From the NCBI RefSeq assembly GCF_009937975.1, contig NZ_AP018441.1, positions 4,030,001 through 4,094,000 on the forward strand: a DNA stretch of 64,000 nt, in the 5' to 3' direction. The notes beneath the pieces were generated by a model. It worked only from the letters and a program-made list of their open reading frames with translations, had not been told where the DNA came from and made no database searches. Shown here in pieces: positions 9,285 through 17,750 of this stretch. The translations under genes were made by a program, and so were the position numbers. Each line of letters starts with the position of its first letter. Positions within the stretch are counted from its first letter, which is position 1. The DNA is from Undibacterium sp. YM2 (lineage in GTDB: Bacteria; Pseudomonadota; Gammaproteobacteria; Burkholderiales; Burkholderiaceae_D).

Positions 9285-10196
9285 TTACTGCCTTGCATGC
9301 AGTTCAGCCAATTCCTTGAAGCGTGCTATGACATGCTGCGCCACTGGTGAATGACTGCGCCCCCGCAGCGACACGATACCCACCTCAGAATGCATATTCG
9401 GGATGCCCGCAATCACCAGCGGCAACATCAGGCCACGCTGGATTTCATCTGCCACCGCAGCATTGATCGCAGCCAGTATGGTGTCAGACTCCAGGGCCGC
9501 GCGCTTCAGCGTCAGCACGTCATCGCACTCAAGCGCAATTGGCAAGGCGGCGCCCGCTGGCAAACCCAGCAATTGCGCCAGCGCCTTGCGTATCGCTTGC
9601 GGCAAACGCACGGATGCCAGGCCATAATCAAGGATATCCGCAGGCAGCCTTTCCGCCTTGTTCAATAGCGGGTGCCCGGCGCGCACAAAAAAACCGCCAC
9701 GCTGGCGCGCCAGCAAATCAATGTCCAGGTCCTGGTCCGGCGGCAGATCACGCGTATCTGCCACAAAAAAATCCAGCTCTTCAGCCCGCAGATGCTGGGC
9801 GAGGTATTCCCAGTTATTGACCTCTACCCGCAAGCTGACGCTGGCAAAATTCTGCCGCAATTCTGGCATCAGCATGGGCAGCAAGGTCGCCGCCGGAAAT
9901 GGCCCAACGCCTATCGCCAGCTCACCTATCTGCTTGCTGCGGTATAGCTCAATATCCCTTTGCAGGCAATTGCTGTCAAACACCAGCTTGCGCGCCCGTT
10001 CTATAAAAAAGCTGCCTGCGGGAGTAGGCAACACATCGGTCGTGCCACGGTCAAACAATTGCACCTGCAACTCAGCCTCTGCCGCCTGTATGCTGCGACT
10101 AAGGGCAGACTGCGACAGATGCACGCGCTCGGCAGCACGGGCAAAATTCTTTTCATCTGCGAGGGCAACTACATGTTTGAGTCGCTTAAGTTCCAT
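9285..10196 (-). CDS. LysR-family regulator next to the alkylsulfatase gene
   Basis: Transcription factor of 303 residues. The N-terminal helix-turn-helix is complete (FARAAERVHLSQSALSRSIQ) and is followed by an effector-binding domain. It is divergent from the alkylsulfatase gene, with 181 bp between the starts, so it is the likely regulator of that gene. The ligand is unknown. Its 3' end nearly meets the end of the upstream DUF3108-like gene (25 bp), a convergent arrangement. Confidence 0.87.
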   Translation of the reverse strand: MELKRLKHVVALADEKNFARAAERVHLSQSALSRSIQAAEAELQVQLFDRGTTDVLPTPAGSFFIERARKLVFDSNCLQRDIELYRSKQIGELAIGVGPFPAATLLPMLMPELRQNFASVSLRVEVNNWEYLAQHLRAEELDFFVADTRDLPPDQDLDIDLLARQRGGFFVRAGHPLLNKAERLPADILDYGLASVRLPQAIRKALAQLLGLPAGAALPIALECDDVLTLKRAALESDTILAAINAAVADEIQRGLMLPLVIAGIPNMHSEVGIVSLRGRSHSPVAQHVIARFKELAELHARQ

Positions 10197-10377
10197 TATG
10201 TTCCATAGCCCTTACCTGAAGAAAACAGCATAAAAAGTCGGCAATGCGCGCAGCTCTTGAGTATTATCATTTCAACACACCCATGCAAGCAGTGCATTGA
10301 TTTTAGCTTAAGAATGCATTGGACAAGCACAATTCACTGCCCTACGCTCTTCCATAAAATAAATAATGGAGACTGTC

Positions 10378-12348
10378 ATGCATCATTTGAAGTTAAATCC
10401 TCTCGCCGCCCTGCTCATTGGCAGCCTCATCCTCAGCGCCTGCGGGCAAAAGGCCAGCAACGCCCCCAGGGGCGACGCCACCGCCACCACTGTCAAAGCC
10501 AATGCCGACATGGCGCAAAGCCTGGCGCTGGATGACCAGCAAGACTTTGAAGATGCCAAGCGCGGTCTCATCGCCAAACCAGAAGGCAAAATCCTCGGCC
10601 CCGCAGGTGAAGTGCTCATCGATTTCGATGCCTGGAAATTCATTGATGGCGCAGCCCCCGCCACTGTCAATCCCAGCCTGTGGCGGCATGCAAAACTCAA
10701 TGCCCAAATCGGCCTGTTCAAAGTCACCGATGGCATTTACCAGTTGCGCGGTTTTGATATCGCCAACATGAGCATCATAGAAGGCAAGACAGGCTGGATC
10801 ATTGTCGATCCGCTGACTTCCAAAGAAAGCGCCAGCGCCGCCCTTGCCTTTGCCCGCAAGCACCTGGGCGACAAGCCAGTGACTGCCATCGTCTTCACCC
10901 ACAGCCATGCCGACCATTTTGGTGGTGCACTCGGCGTCATCACGTCAGAAGAAGTCAAAAGCAAAAACATCCCCGTCATCACCCCCGACGGTTTCATGGA
11001 AGAAGCCACCAGCGAAAACATCCTCGTCGGCACCGCCATGGCCAGGCGCTCTGGCTACCAGTTTGGCAAAGACCTGGAACGCTCACCCAAGGGCCTGGTC
11101 GATACCGGCCTTGGCAAAGCGGTCGCCTACGGCAGCATAGGCGTGCTGGCACCCAACCAGCTCATCACCAAAGAAACGCAGGAGCTGACACTCGATGGCG
11201 TGAACTTTGTCTTCCACAACGTGCCAGGTGCAGAAGCACCGTCAGAACTCACCTTCAGCATCCCCGATAAAAAAGCCTATGCCGGTGCCGAGATACTCGC
11301 GCAAACCATGCACAATCTCTTGCCCGTGCGTGGTGCCAAGGCACGCGATGCCCAGCGCTGGAGCAACTACCTCGAACAGGCCCTCGCACAAAGCGCCGAT
11401 GCCGATGTCTATTTTGGCCAGCACAACTGGCCCATCTGGGGCAAGCCACGCATTGCAGAATTCATCACCAAGCAGCGCGATGTCTATAAATACACCCATG
11501 ACCAGACCGTGCGCCTCATTAATGCCGGTTACACGCCTTACGAAATCGCCGACAAAATCAAGCTGCCCAAATCACTGGAAAACTATTTCGGCGCACGCGG
11601 CTACTACGGCGACCTGCGTCACAATGTCAAAGCCGTGTATCAGTTCTACATAGGCGCGTATGACGGCAACCCCGCCAACCTGAACCGCCTGCCACCGCAG
11701 GAATCTGCCAAACACTATGTAGAGTTGCTGGGCGGCGCAGATAAAGCCATCGCCGCAGCACAAACATCGTTCGACAAAGGAGAATACCGCTGGACAGCCG
11801 AGCTGCTAAACCACGTCGTCTTTGCCGACAGCAAAAACAAAACCGCCAAAGAACTGCTAGCACGCACCTACGAGCAAATGGGCTACGCAGCAGAAGCATC
11901 CACCTGGCGCAACAGCTACCTCACGGCAGCCAACGAGCTACGCAACGGCCCACCCGCCAAAGGCATCAACCGCGCCAACATGATAGACATGCTGAGCCAA
12001 ACCCCGATAGAACGCTTCCTCGAAGCCATGGCCGCCGGCCTCAACGGCCCCGACGCCGAAGGAAAAGACTACAAGCTCAATCTTGTGCTGACCGACACCA
12101 AAGAGTCTTACGTACTATGGATAGAAAACGCCGTACTGCATCACAAAAAAGCAGAACCGGTAAAAGATGCGAATGCCACGCTAACACTGACCAAGCCCAT
12201 CTTCATCAAGATGATGGCGGGGACGGCAGGCGTCAAAGATACGCTGTTCAGTAATGACTTGAAGGTGGATGGCAGCAAGATAGATTTGGTGCGCTTCTTT
12301 GGTCTCATCGACAAGGCGCAGGGGACGTTTGGGATTGTGACGAAGTAG
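10378..12348 (+). CDS. Alkyl/aryl-sulfatase of the metallo-beta-lactamase fold, predicted lipoprotein
   Basis: Hydrolyses sulfate esters of alkyl chains (SdsA1/linear primary-alkylsulfatase family). Domains in order: lipoprotein signal with lipobox LSAC (residues 1-22), metallo-beta-lactamase domain with the zinc motif THSHADH at about residues 174-180, an alpha-helical dimerisation domain (EYRWTAELLNHVVFADS region), and a C-terminal SCP2-like domain (after about 525; SYVLWIENAVLHHKK). The start at 10378 is preferred over ATG 10366 because GGAG (10368-10371) sits six bases before it. Characterised relatives are periplasmic or secreted, so anchoring by a lipobox cysteine would place this one on a membrane. 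It is divergent from a LysR gene. Confidence 0.9.
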   Translation: MHHLKLNPLAALLIGSLILSACGQKASNAPRGDATATTVKANADMAQSLALDDQQDFEDAKRGLIAKPEGKILGPAGEVLIDFDAWKFIDGAAPATVNPSLWRHAKLNAQIGLFKVTDGIYQLRGFDIANMSIIEGKTGWIIVDPLTSKESASAALAFARKHLGDKPVTAIVFTHSHADHFGGALGVITSEEVKSKNIPVITPDGFMEEATSENILVGTAMARRSGYQFGKDLERSPKGLVDTGLGKAVAYGSIGVLAPNQLITKETQELTLDGVNFVFHNVPGAEAPSELTFSIPDKKAYAGAEILAQTMHNLLPVRGAKARDAQRWSNYLEQALAQSADADVYFGQHNWPIWGKPRIAEFITKQRDVYKYTHDQTVRLINAGYTPYEIADKIKLPKSLENYFGARGYYGDLRHNVKAVYQFYIGAYDGNPANLNRLPPQESAKHYVELLGGADKAIAAAQTSFDKGEYRWTAELLNHVVFADSKNKTAKELLARTYEQMGYAAEASTWRNSYLTAANELRNGPPAKGINRANMIDMLSQTPIERFLEAMAAGLNGPDAEGKDYKLNLVLTDTKESYVLWIENAVLHHKKAEPVKDANATLTLTKPIFIKMMAGTAGVKDTLFSNDLKVDGSKIDLVRFFGLIDKAQGTFGIVTK

Positions 12349-12538
12349 ATTACACCTATTGCTTACTGGCAGGCATACAGGATGACTTCTTTTGAGAATA
12401 GCATCACTATTTTGATGCGCTAGATATGTAGATTGATACAGGACTTATTGAACTGTAGTAGTTTCGATTTGATCAGCCATTTCAACTAAAACAAAACTAT
12501 TGACGAACGGCCTATGAACCAACAGCAAAGGCCATACT

Positions 12539-12757
12539 CTAGGCAATTATATGAACATCAATAGCTACAGGCCCTCTCCCACCTTGTTCAATACTGAACT
12601 CAACTGAACATCCAGGAATAGCTGCCGCGTCACGATCTGCGGACAGAAATTGATCAAAGTACACGAATAGATCCTTTCCTTCAGATCTACTTATAAACCC
12701 ATAACCTTTTATCGGATCAAATGTTTTAAGAATCCCGGAAAACCGTTCTTTAAGCAT
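12539..12757 (-). CDS. Cold-shock-domain protein encoded with the retron reverse transcriptase
   Basis: Small single-domain protein of 72 residues with the OB-fold nucleic-acid-binding motifs of CspA: RNP1-like KGYGFIS (residues 17-23) and RNP2-like DLFVYFDQF (29-37). Housekeeping CspA proteins read VFVHFSAI here, so the second motif is divergent. Its ATG lies inside the last codons of the reverse transcriptase (8-base overlap, 12750-12757), so the pair is co-transcribed and probably translationally coupled. Cold-shock-domain partners are reported for one retron group (type V in the Mestre classification, from memory). It may bind the msDNA or act as its effector; both roles are inference. 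Confidence 0.85.
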   Translation of the reverse strand: MLKERFSGILKTFDPIKGYGFISRSEGKDLFVYFDQFLSADRDAAAIPGCSVEFSIEQGGRGPVAIDVHIIA

Positions 12758-13922
12758 AATGACTCTCTTTTGTAGATGTAGGCCGTCTTTTGTTAAGCAT
12801 AATTTGAAGCTGCCTAGCTATTCTCGGATTTGTGCGTTTCACTATAGAAACCTGATGCTGTAAATGAAAAAATCTCTGTAAATAACCAAGTTTTGAACTA
12901 TCAATCTCTTTTCTAACAAACATTTTCACTACTTTTTGAATTTTTGCGATCTTAGAATGTTCAAAAATTGGAGGAGTAGCGTCTAGCAACTTTCTAAGTT
13001 GACCAGCCTCGACATGTTTTAACCGCTTTAAAAGTGCTACCTGCCCCGCCAATTTACTGTGCTGTTGATGATATTCGTCTGAAACGCAATCTTTAACTCC
13101 ATTTTTTGTTAACCTGGTTACAGAAGCAGAAATTTTCACCCGCTTATCTGCATCCAATCTAGGCATTCCTCTATTTAGCCACAATCCCGTAATCAGCATC
13201 AATTTTTCCGGATTACTTTTCGAATATATTTGAGTCTTATCAGGATGAATTTTAAAACCGTAGTTAACGAGCATACTTGATACCAATTTAATTACGTTTT
13301 CAATCGCTTCTTTCGACATTGATTTTTCTGTGCTTACTGTAATGTCATCAATCAGCCGAGTGTAAACAAATCCTTTTTGTTCGAATAATGACGCGAGTTT
13401 ATATTCTCTATCCCAGATCACTAAGTTCGCAATGTATGAACTAGTAGGAGCACCTTGAGGAACTGATCCATTGAGCGTGGTTAAACCTGCCAAAGCTTCG
13501 GATACTTGTGGAGGAAATTTGCACAGACGCAAAAACATCTGGTAAACATGTTCGTAGGTTATAGATGGATAAAAACTTTTAATATCCATCGCAATGGCAG
13601 TTTTACACGCTGCATGAGCTGACGCGTTAGATATGAAATCTCGTGGAGTATCGGCCTTAATCCCGCCATGTAAATAATGTGGAAAACGGAAGTGACTAAA
13701 TATTCGCGAAATAATTCTCTTGTGAATAATTTTAAGCTCGGCCTTCGGTTCTGCTAATTCCCGAATCTTATTTTTGACTTGCTTCTCGAAAATAGTATAA
13801 AAATCGGTTTGAACGCTGGCGATTTTCTGTATACGATGAACAGAGATATCTAGCGTTTTCGCCAACACCTGTAGCGAACCGATAGAAGAGGCATCGTAGA
13901 CTATTTTATGGTTTTGCCTCAT
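12750..13922 (-). CDS. Retron-type reverse transcriptase
   Basis: Predicted to copy part of a folded leader RNA into msDNA for phage defence. Motifs in order over 390 residues: NASAH at 99-103 (the retron NAxxH region X), AMDIKSFYPSI at 111-121 with catalytic Asp113, GSVPQGAPTSSYIAN at 152-166, the catalytic Asp pair in YTRLIDDITVS at 187-197 (D192, D193), and ITG at 244-246 (the VTG region Y that marks retrons). The usual YADD box reads LIDD here, an unusual change. A basic C-terminal region probably recognises the msr stem. The start is ATG with a weak GGA upstream. The gene is AT-richer than its neighbours, which suggests horizontal transfer. It is followed by the overlapping cold-shock-domain gene. 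Confidence 0.92.
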   Translation of the reverse strand: MRQNHKIVYDASSIGSLQVLAKTLDISVHRIQKIASVQTDFYTIFEKQVKNKIRELAEPKAELKIIHKRIISRIFSHFRFPHYLHGGIKADTPRDFISNASAHAACKTAIAMDIKSFYPSITYEHVYQMFLRLCKFPPQVSEALAGLTTLNGSVPQGAPTSSYIANLVIWDREYKLASLFEQKGFVYTRLIDDITVSTEKSMSKEAIENVIKLVSSMLVNYGFKIHPDKTQIYSKSNPEKLMLITGLWLNRGMPRLDADKRVKISASVTRLTKNGVKDCVSDEYHQQHSKLAGQVALLKRLKHVEAGQLRKLLDATPPIFEHSKIAKIQKVVKMFVRKEIDSSKLGYLQRFFHLQHQVSIVKRTNPRIARQLQIMLNKRRPTSTKESHYA

Positions 13923-13959
13923 TGAATATCCAAATTACTTAAAGTGGAAAATCAGTAGA

Positions 13960-14135
13960 GAGTTATTTACATAATCATCTTAGAATAAAGTTCGGTAGCT
14001 AAGATGATAATTTTAATAATCATCGGAATGTGAGGAATAACACCCCTCAAAATCCGACTCGTGCTAGTTTGGGCGGGTTTGTCGCAATAGTGAATCTCCC
14101 GACGCACTACAACTAAGTTTACGACAACAATTTTT
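13960..14135 (-). ncRNA. Candidate msr-msd RNA 5' of the reverse transcriptase
   Basis: Retron RNAs lie just upstream of the RT. Read on the minus strand, this stretch has three hairpins in a row. Hairpin one (14077-14128) has GTTGTCGTAA pairing with TTGCGACAAAC and an inner GTAGTG/CACTAT stem. Hairpin two (14024-14056) pairs CGGATTTTGAGG with CCTCACATTCCG at 10 of 12 positions. Hairpin three (13974-14008) has a perfect 10-bp stem ATCATCTTAG/CTAAGATGAT, and CTTAGC resembles the msr branch-site context. A clear a1/a2 pair framing the whole was not found, so the ends are approximate. A 64-codon reading frame with an AAAGGG ribosome site also overlaps the region. Confidence 0.4.
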
Positions 14136-14161
14136 ACCGCTCTTTTGAAAAATTTGCTCAT

Positions 14162-14866
14162 ATCAATGCCCTTTATAGTTAATTAACAAAGCTCAAAATG
14201 AGCAATGCCGCCTAACATTAAAAGAGACAATCGAAGCAACAACCCTGTACTAGCACTCCCTCCACATCATTACGCCTAACTAACGTACTTGTAGGTTCGG
14301 TTACTCATTGATGACGCAATTTATTACACTTGCACACCAAGGCCCCGGTAATGATCATCTTCAAAAAAGAAGTTGATCGTCTAATGGCTGAAGTCAAAAT
14401 AAAAATGAAGTCAGAAAAAAGACTTGGATCTTCGATTCGCGGTAAAAATTCATAAACACCCTCAGACATTCGCCTGATGATAATTAATTGTAACAGTTCG
14501 TTACCAATGAAATTGTCAATTGTCCAAAAAAATTTAGAGGAGAGATTTTTTTACAACAATCCGCTTAAATAAAGTTCGAACAAAATGATCATATACATAT
14601 TGCACACAAAAATTCCCCAACATGTCATAACGTCATATTTCAATATCACTAGCAGCAAGGGACTACTTAGAAATCGAGTTGCGAGTAGCCGCGACATGTG
14701 CGGTTCAAACAGCTAAAAATTATTGGTATCCGCCAATATTTCGAGGATGAATTATTCCCTCCAGCAACAGCCTTGCACACAAGCCTGACTACGTTTATAT
14801 TGCCGGGTTGCCCGCACTTCCCGCCCCTATACAGCGCTTTTACCGCGCACAACAACAACTCAAACC
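14162..14866. other. AT-rich gene-poor stretch beyond the retron leader
   Basis: About 700 bp of AT-rich DNA with no long reading frame. It holds a small hairpin GCTCA/TGAGC at about 14191-14203 and a possible 34-residue reading frame on the plus strand (14351-14455; MIIFKKEVDRLMAEVKIKMK then a basic tail) with AAGG eight bases upstream. Two CGCCTAAC segments (14208 and 14273) are direct, not inverted. It probably forms the remaining part of an acquired segment together with the retron genes. No integrase, tRNA or clear attachment repeat is visible at either side. Confidence 0.5.
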
Positions 14867-16564
14867 ATGTCCGCAGAACCCCAGATCAAGATTTACCAAG
14901 ACGATATCACGCCATTTTTGCAGCGCCTTCCTTCGTTTTTGCTGTTTCCTTTCAAGCCTGCACCGCTGATCATGATTGCGGGCTTGTCGGCCCTGAGTGT
15001 CGTGACGGTGTTTGCGTTTGGCATGTTTCGCGGCTTGCTGATGCTGTTCTTTTTGCGCTATGCCTATGCGGTCATGGAAATGGCATCGATGGGGCAACTG
15101 AACCCAAAATGGGATGACATTACTGTCTGGGGTAATAAAGATAAACGCCCCTATAAGCAGAACCTGGTGTTCTTGCTGTATTTTATTTTGATGGTCATCG
15201 TTGGCACTTATGCCATGAAGCCGGATGCGAATGCGCCTGCGATCTCATCCAAATCCCAAACCAGTGCCGCAAGTGTGCAAATGCCTGCGGCGGCATCGCT
15301 GGCGGCAATAGCGGGCAATGAGGCCTCCCCTGCCCGCAGGCCTGCGCCAACAGATGAGGATGACGACAGTACCGACCCGGATGAACCCAAAGCCCTCAGT
15401 CAATATGATATGGCTGCGCCCAAGGCCAGCAGCGATGGCAGTGATGAAGCAGCCCGGCGCATTGCCATGCGTGAGGCGGAGCTGACCTATGGTACGCAAA
15501 ACGGCGCGCAAGACAATAGTGTAGAAGAAAGCAGCAACCAGCCGCGTAGCAGGATGGATAAATTCATGGCGCCAGATGTGCATTTTGCCAAATGGTTTTA
15601 TGTGCTAGCCATCCTGTTTGCCCTGCCTATCCCCGCTGCGGTGATGGTGCTGGCGATTGAAGACAATGCCTGGCGTGCCCTCAACCCTGCGACGGCGCTG
15701 TTCTTCATACGTGGCATGGGTGCATCCTATTTCGTGGTGTGGGCAATCTTTGGTGCAGTCTTGTTGAGTATAGAAGGCTTGCGTCATCTGATACCGGCAA
15801 CCTGGTCGCCTTTCGTGAGCGTGCCGCTGATGACTTTTTTGAATTTTTACCTGATCCTGGCAACCTATTCAATGATGGGCTATGTGCTGTATCAATACCA
15901 TCAGCAACTCGGTTTGCCTGTGGCAGTGGATTTTGATACGCACAGGGAGCAGTCCAAGGCGAAGGACAATCCGGCACCTGCATCTTCTGACCCGTTCATC
16001 CAGCGTATCGACGCACTATTGATGAGAGGTGAGCTTGATGCTGCCTTGCGCATACTGGAAGATGAAATGCGCTATGAGCGCGGCAACCTGACCCTGAATG
16101 AAAAGCTGTATCAGCTGCTATTGCGCAAAGGCGATGAAAAACGCATCTGCGAACAGGCGCGGCGCTATATGCTGGTGCTGGGTAAAGCTGGCTATCACGA
16201 AAAAGCCATGCATATGCTAGGTGAACTCAAAAACCGCGACCCGGCTTTTGAAGTGCAACCTGACGATATCCTGCAAGTTGCCAGCAGTGCTTTTGCGACC
16301 AACGATTTCAAGGGCGCGATGAATCTGATACAGGGCTTTGACAAAAAGAACCCCAAGCATGCAGATATTCCTGCCATATACATGCTGGCCGCCCGCCTGT
16401 CTGGCGACCATTTCCGCAAGTATGCGCAGGCAATTTCTATCGTGAAGGTGATCTTGCAGCGCTACCCGGATGCAGAGGTGGCAGCAGAAGCCAGTGCCTA
16501 TCTGGAAAAAATGCAAAAGCTCATGGCGGCATTACCGCCTGCTGCAACAGTGGCACCAAGCTGA
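14867..16564 (+). CDS. Membrane protein with C-terminal TPR-like helices, unknown function
   Basis: 565 residues. The N-terminal part has hydrophobic segments near residues 25-60 and 100-120, then a low-complexity Ala/Asp/Glu-rich loop (about 125-230) with DEDDDSTDPDEP, then three or four further membrane spans (about 245-360). After residue 385 the protein is soluble and helical, with repeated patterns such as GELDAALRILEDEMRYERGN and NDFKGAMNLIQGFDKKNP typical of tetratricopeptide helices. This suggests an inner-membrane scaffold with a cytoplasmic TPR platform. I do not recognise a named family. No clear Shine-Dalgarno sequence precedes the ATG. Confidence 0.8.
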   Translation: MSAEPQIKIYQDDITPFLQRLPSFLLFPFKPAPLIMIAGLSALSVVTVFAFGMFRGLLMLFFLRYAYAVMEMASMGQLNPKWDDITVWGNKDKRPYKQNLVFLLYFILMVIVGTYAMKPDANAPAISSKSQTSAASVQMPAAASLAAIAGNEASPARRPAPTDEDDDSTDPDEPKALSQYDMAAPKASSDGSDEAARRIAMREAELTYGTQNGAQDNSVEESSNQPRSRMDKFMAPDVHFAKWFYVLAILFALPIPAAVMVLAIEDNAWRALNPATALFFIRGMGASYFVVWAIFGAVLLSIEGLRHLIPATWSPFVSVPLMTFLNFYLILATYSMMGYVLYQYHQQLGLPVAVDFDTHREQSKAKDNPAPASSDPFIQRIDALLMRGELDAALRILEDEMRYERGNLTLNEKLYQLLLRKGDEKRICEQARRYMLVLGKAGYHEKAMHMLGELKNRDPAFEVQPDDILQVASSAFATNDFKGAMNLIQGFDKKNPKHADIPAIYMLAARLSGDHFRKYAQAISIVKVILQRYPDAEVAAEASAYLEKMQKLMAALPPAATVAPS

Positions 16565-16677
16565 TTAGCTAACTCGCTATTGCATTCAGCCGGTATTCTG
16601 CACGAAGAACAGAGGACTTTCATTGTGTGGATAGGTAATTACGCTAAAATCAAGATTACTCAAATTCAATGTGAAAA

Positions 16678-17043
16678 ATGATAGTCAATATCCTCGCACT
16701 ATACTTGCTCCTTCTGGCTTCAAGCATTAGTTACTGGCTGATATTCTCATCAAATTGGATATGGTCAATCGCCGTAATAATGTGCTTCGCCGGGTCAGTC
16801 GGTCTATTCAAGCGGAAATCCTGGGGCAAGTTTCTCTGGTACTTGATTGCGTTCATCGCTTCGACTGGCTGGGTAGCTATGGCGATCTATAATCTGTCAA
16901 GTGCTGACAGCAATGTGTTTCAGCATTGGGATCAATTAATGATTGCGCTGATACCTGGCTTAGTCTGGATCTTTTCCTGGGTAGCCGGTAGCTATGTGGT
17001 GACGGTTCAGTTTCGCAAACTCAGACCTATTGACAGGCCTTAG
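16678..17043 (+). CDS. Small inner-membrane protein of unknown function
   Basis: 121 residues with four predicted membrane spans (about 4-24, 29-46, 52-72 and 88-110), short loops and a basic C-terminal tail (FRKLRPIDRP). There is no recognisable motif. It lies in the same direction as the TPR membrane protein, 113 bp after it, and is followed by the first REP palindrome. It could be a DoxX- or SdpI-like small membrane protein, but nothing specific supports this. Confidence 0.6.
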   Translation: MIVNILALYLLLLASSISYWLIFSSNWIWSIAVIMCFAGSVGLFKRKSWGKFLWYLIAFIASTGWVAMAIYNLSSADSNVFQHWDQLMIALIPGLVWIFSWVAGSYVVTVQFRKLRPIDRP

Positions 17044-17085
17044 ATGGGATTGGGGCAACGCATGCGTAATCGTACTGCAGCTCGT

Positions 17086-17120
17086 GTAGGTACGATTAGT
17101 GAAACGTAATCGTACGCATG
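17086..17120 (+). repeat. REP palindrome, copy 1 (forward)
   Basis: A 35-bp unit that begins GTAGGTACGATTAG, has a variable centre (TGAAAC) and ends GTAATCGTACGCATG. The inner ACGATTA/TAATCGT arms form a hairpin. Further copies lie at 17700, 18304 and 18427. A partial copy (CATGCGTAATCGTAC, 17061-17075) lies just before it. Confidence 0.85.
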
Positions 17121-17192
17121 CAAACCTGCGCATGTCATGGTGGTTTGCAGCTTCATAAAATTTCAAAAATATTTAAAAAGGATATAGCAACT

Positions 17193-17597
17193 ATGTCACT
17201 CGCTGGAAGAATTCGTCTTTTAGGTTTCTGTTTTTCTGCACTGGGCTTATATGAAGGTGTGGGAGGTTATCTCGAAAATCGCGACTTCGAGCTCCTCGGA
17301 AGAAATGCTCAGGTTGAACCGCTGGAGAAAATTTCTGGGCCAGCCAGCAATCAAAACAACGTCCGCCTGACATTCATCACAGAACGAGGCGAAAAGTACA
17401 CTGTGACGAAAAGCATTGATCAGGCTACCTCGCAAACCCTGCATGGTGGGCGAAGTATGAGGATCATTTATTTGGCGAATGACTATGCAAAGAACAGATG
17501 GCCATGGGAAAAAAGAGACGTGAAAATGGGCCTCGTCATGACGATTTTTGGTTTTCTTATTTTGGCATTCTCTTTTATGTACCGGCCTTCAAAATGA
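17193..17597 (+). CDS. Small membrane protein, DUF3592-like
   Basis: 134 residues from the ATG at 17193 (MSLAGRIRLL), which has AAGGA upstream. The longer frame from 17118 would begin inside the REP repeat and is rejected. There is one hydrophobic segment near the N terminus (LLGFCFSALGLYEGVGG) and one at the C terminus (MGLVMTIFGFLILAFSF), flanking a small beta-rich region (VRLTFITERGEKYTVTKS, then MRIIYLANDYAKNRW). This two-helix layout with a central beta domain resembles DUF3592 proteins. Function unknown. REP copies lie immediately before and after it. Confidence 0.65.
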   Translation: MSLAGRIRLLGFCFSALGLYEGVGGYLENRDFELLGRNAQVEPLEKISGPASNQNNVRLTFITERGEKYTVTKSIDQATSQTLHGGRSMRIIYLANDYAKNRWPWEKRDVKMGLVMTIFGFLILAFSFMYRPSK

Positions 17598-17623
17598 AGC
17601 CGCCAGGTGGTGACAAAAACATG

Positions 17624-17653
17624 GACGATTAGTAAAACGTATTCGCACGCATG
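17624..17653 (+). repeat. Degenerate REP palindrome
   Basis: GACGATTAGTAAAACGTATT followed by CGCACGCATG matches the REP unit of this locus with several substitutions. It lies directly after the DUF3592-like gene. It is probably a decayed copy. Confidence 0.6.
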
Positions 17654-17699
17654 TAAGACTTCGAAACAACAAATCTACAAAACATGGTGCGTAGATCAA

Positions 17700-17734
17700 C
17701 ATGCGTACGATTACGCAAAGCTAATCGTACCTAC
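17700..17734 (-). repeat. REP palindrome, copy 2 (inverted)
   Basis: Begins CATGCGTACGATTACG and ends CTAATCGTACCTAC: the reverse complement of copy 1 except for the centre (GCAAAG on this strand). With copy 1 it brackets the DUF3592-like gene, and with copy 3 it brackets the gene at 17751-18272. Confidence 0.85.
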
Positions 17735-17750
17735 TCAGGGTGATTCAAAC

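Noticed and set aside
12349..12538. Attachment-site repeats flanking the retron segment
   Set aside because: I compared this flank with 14500-14866 by eye and found no shared direct repeat long enough to trust.
13967..14161. 64-codon ORF with AAAGGG before the RT as a protein gene
   Set aside because: It overlaps strong RNA hairpins and the protein has no clear fold; kept only as part of the retron-leader finding.
14206..14282. CGCCTAAC motifs like integron attC ends near the retron
   Set aside because: The two copies are in the same orientation, not inverted, no paired inner boxes are seen, and no integrase is present.
14667..14858. 63-codon minus-strand ORF in the AT-rich gap
   Set aside because: No ribosome site, no conserved pattern, and composition like the non-coding surroundings.
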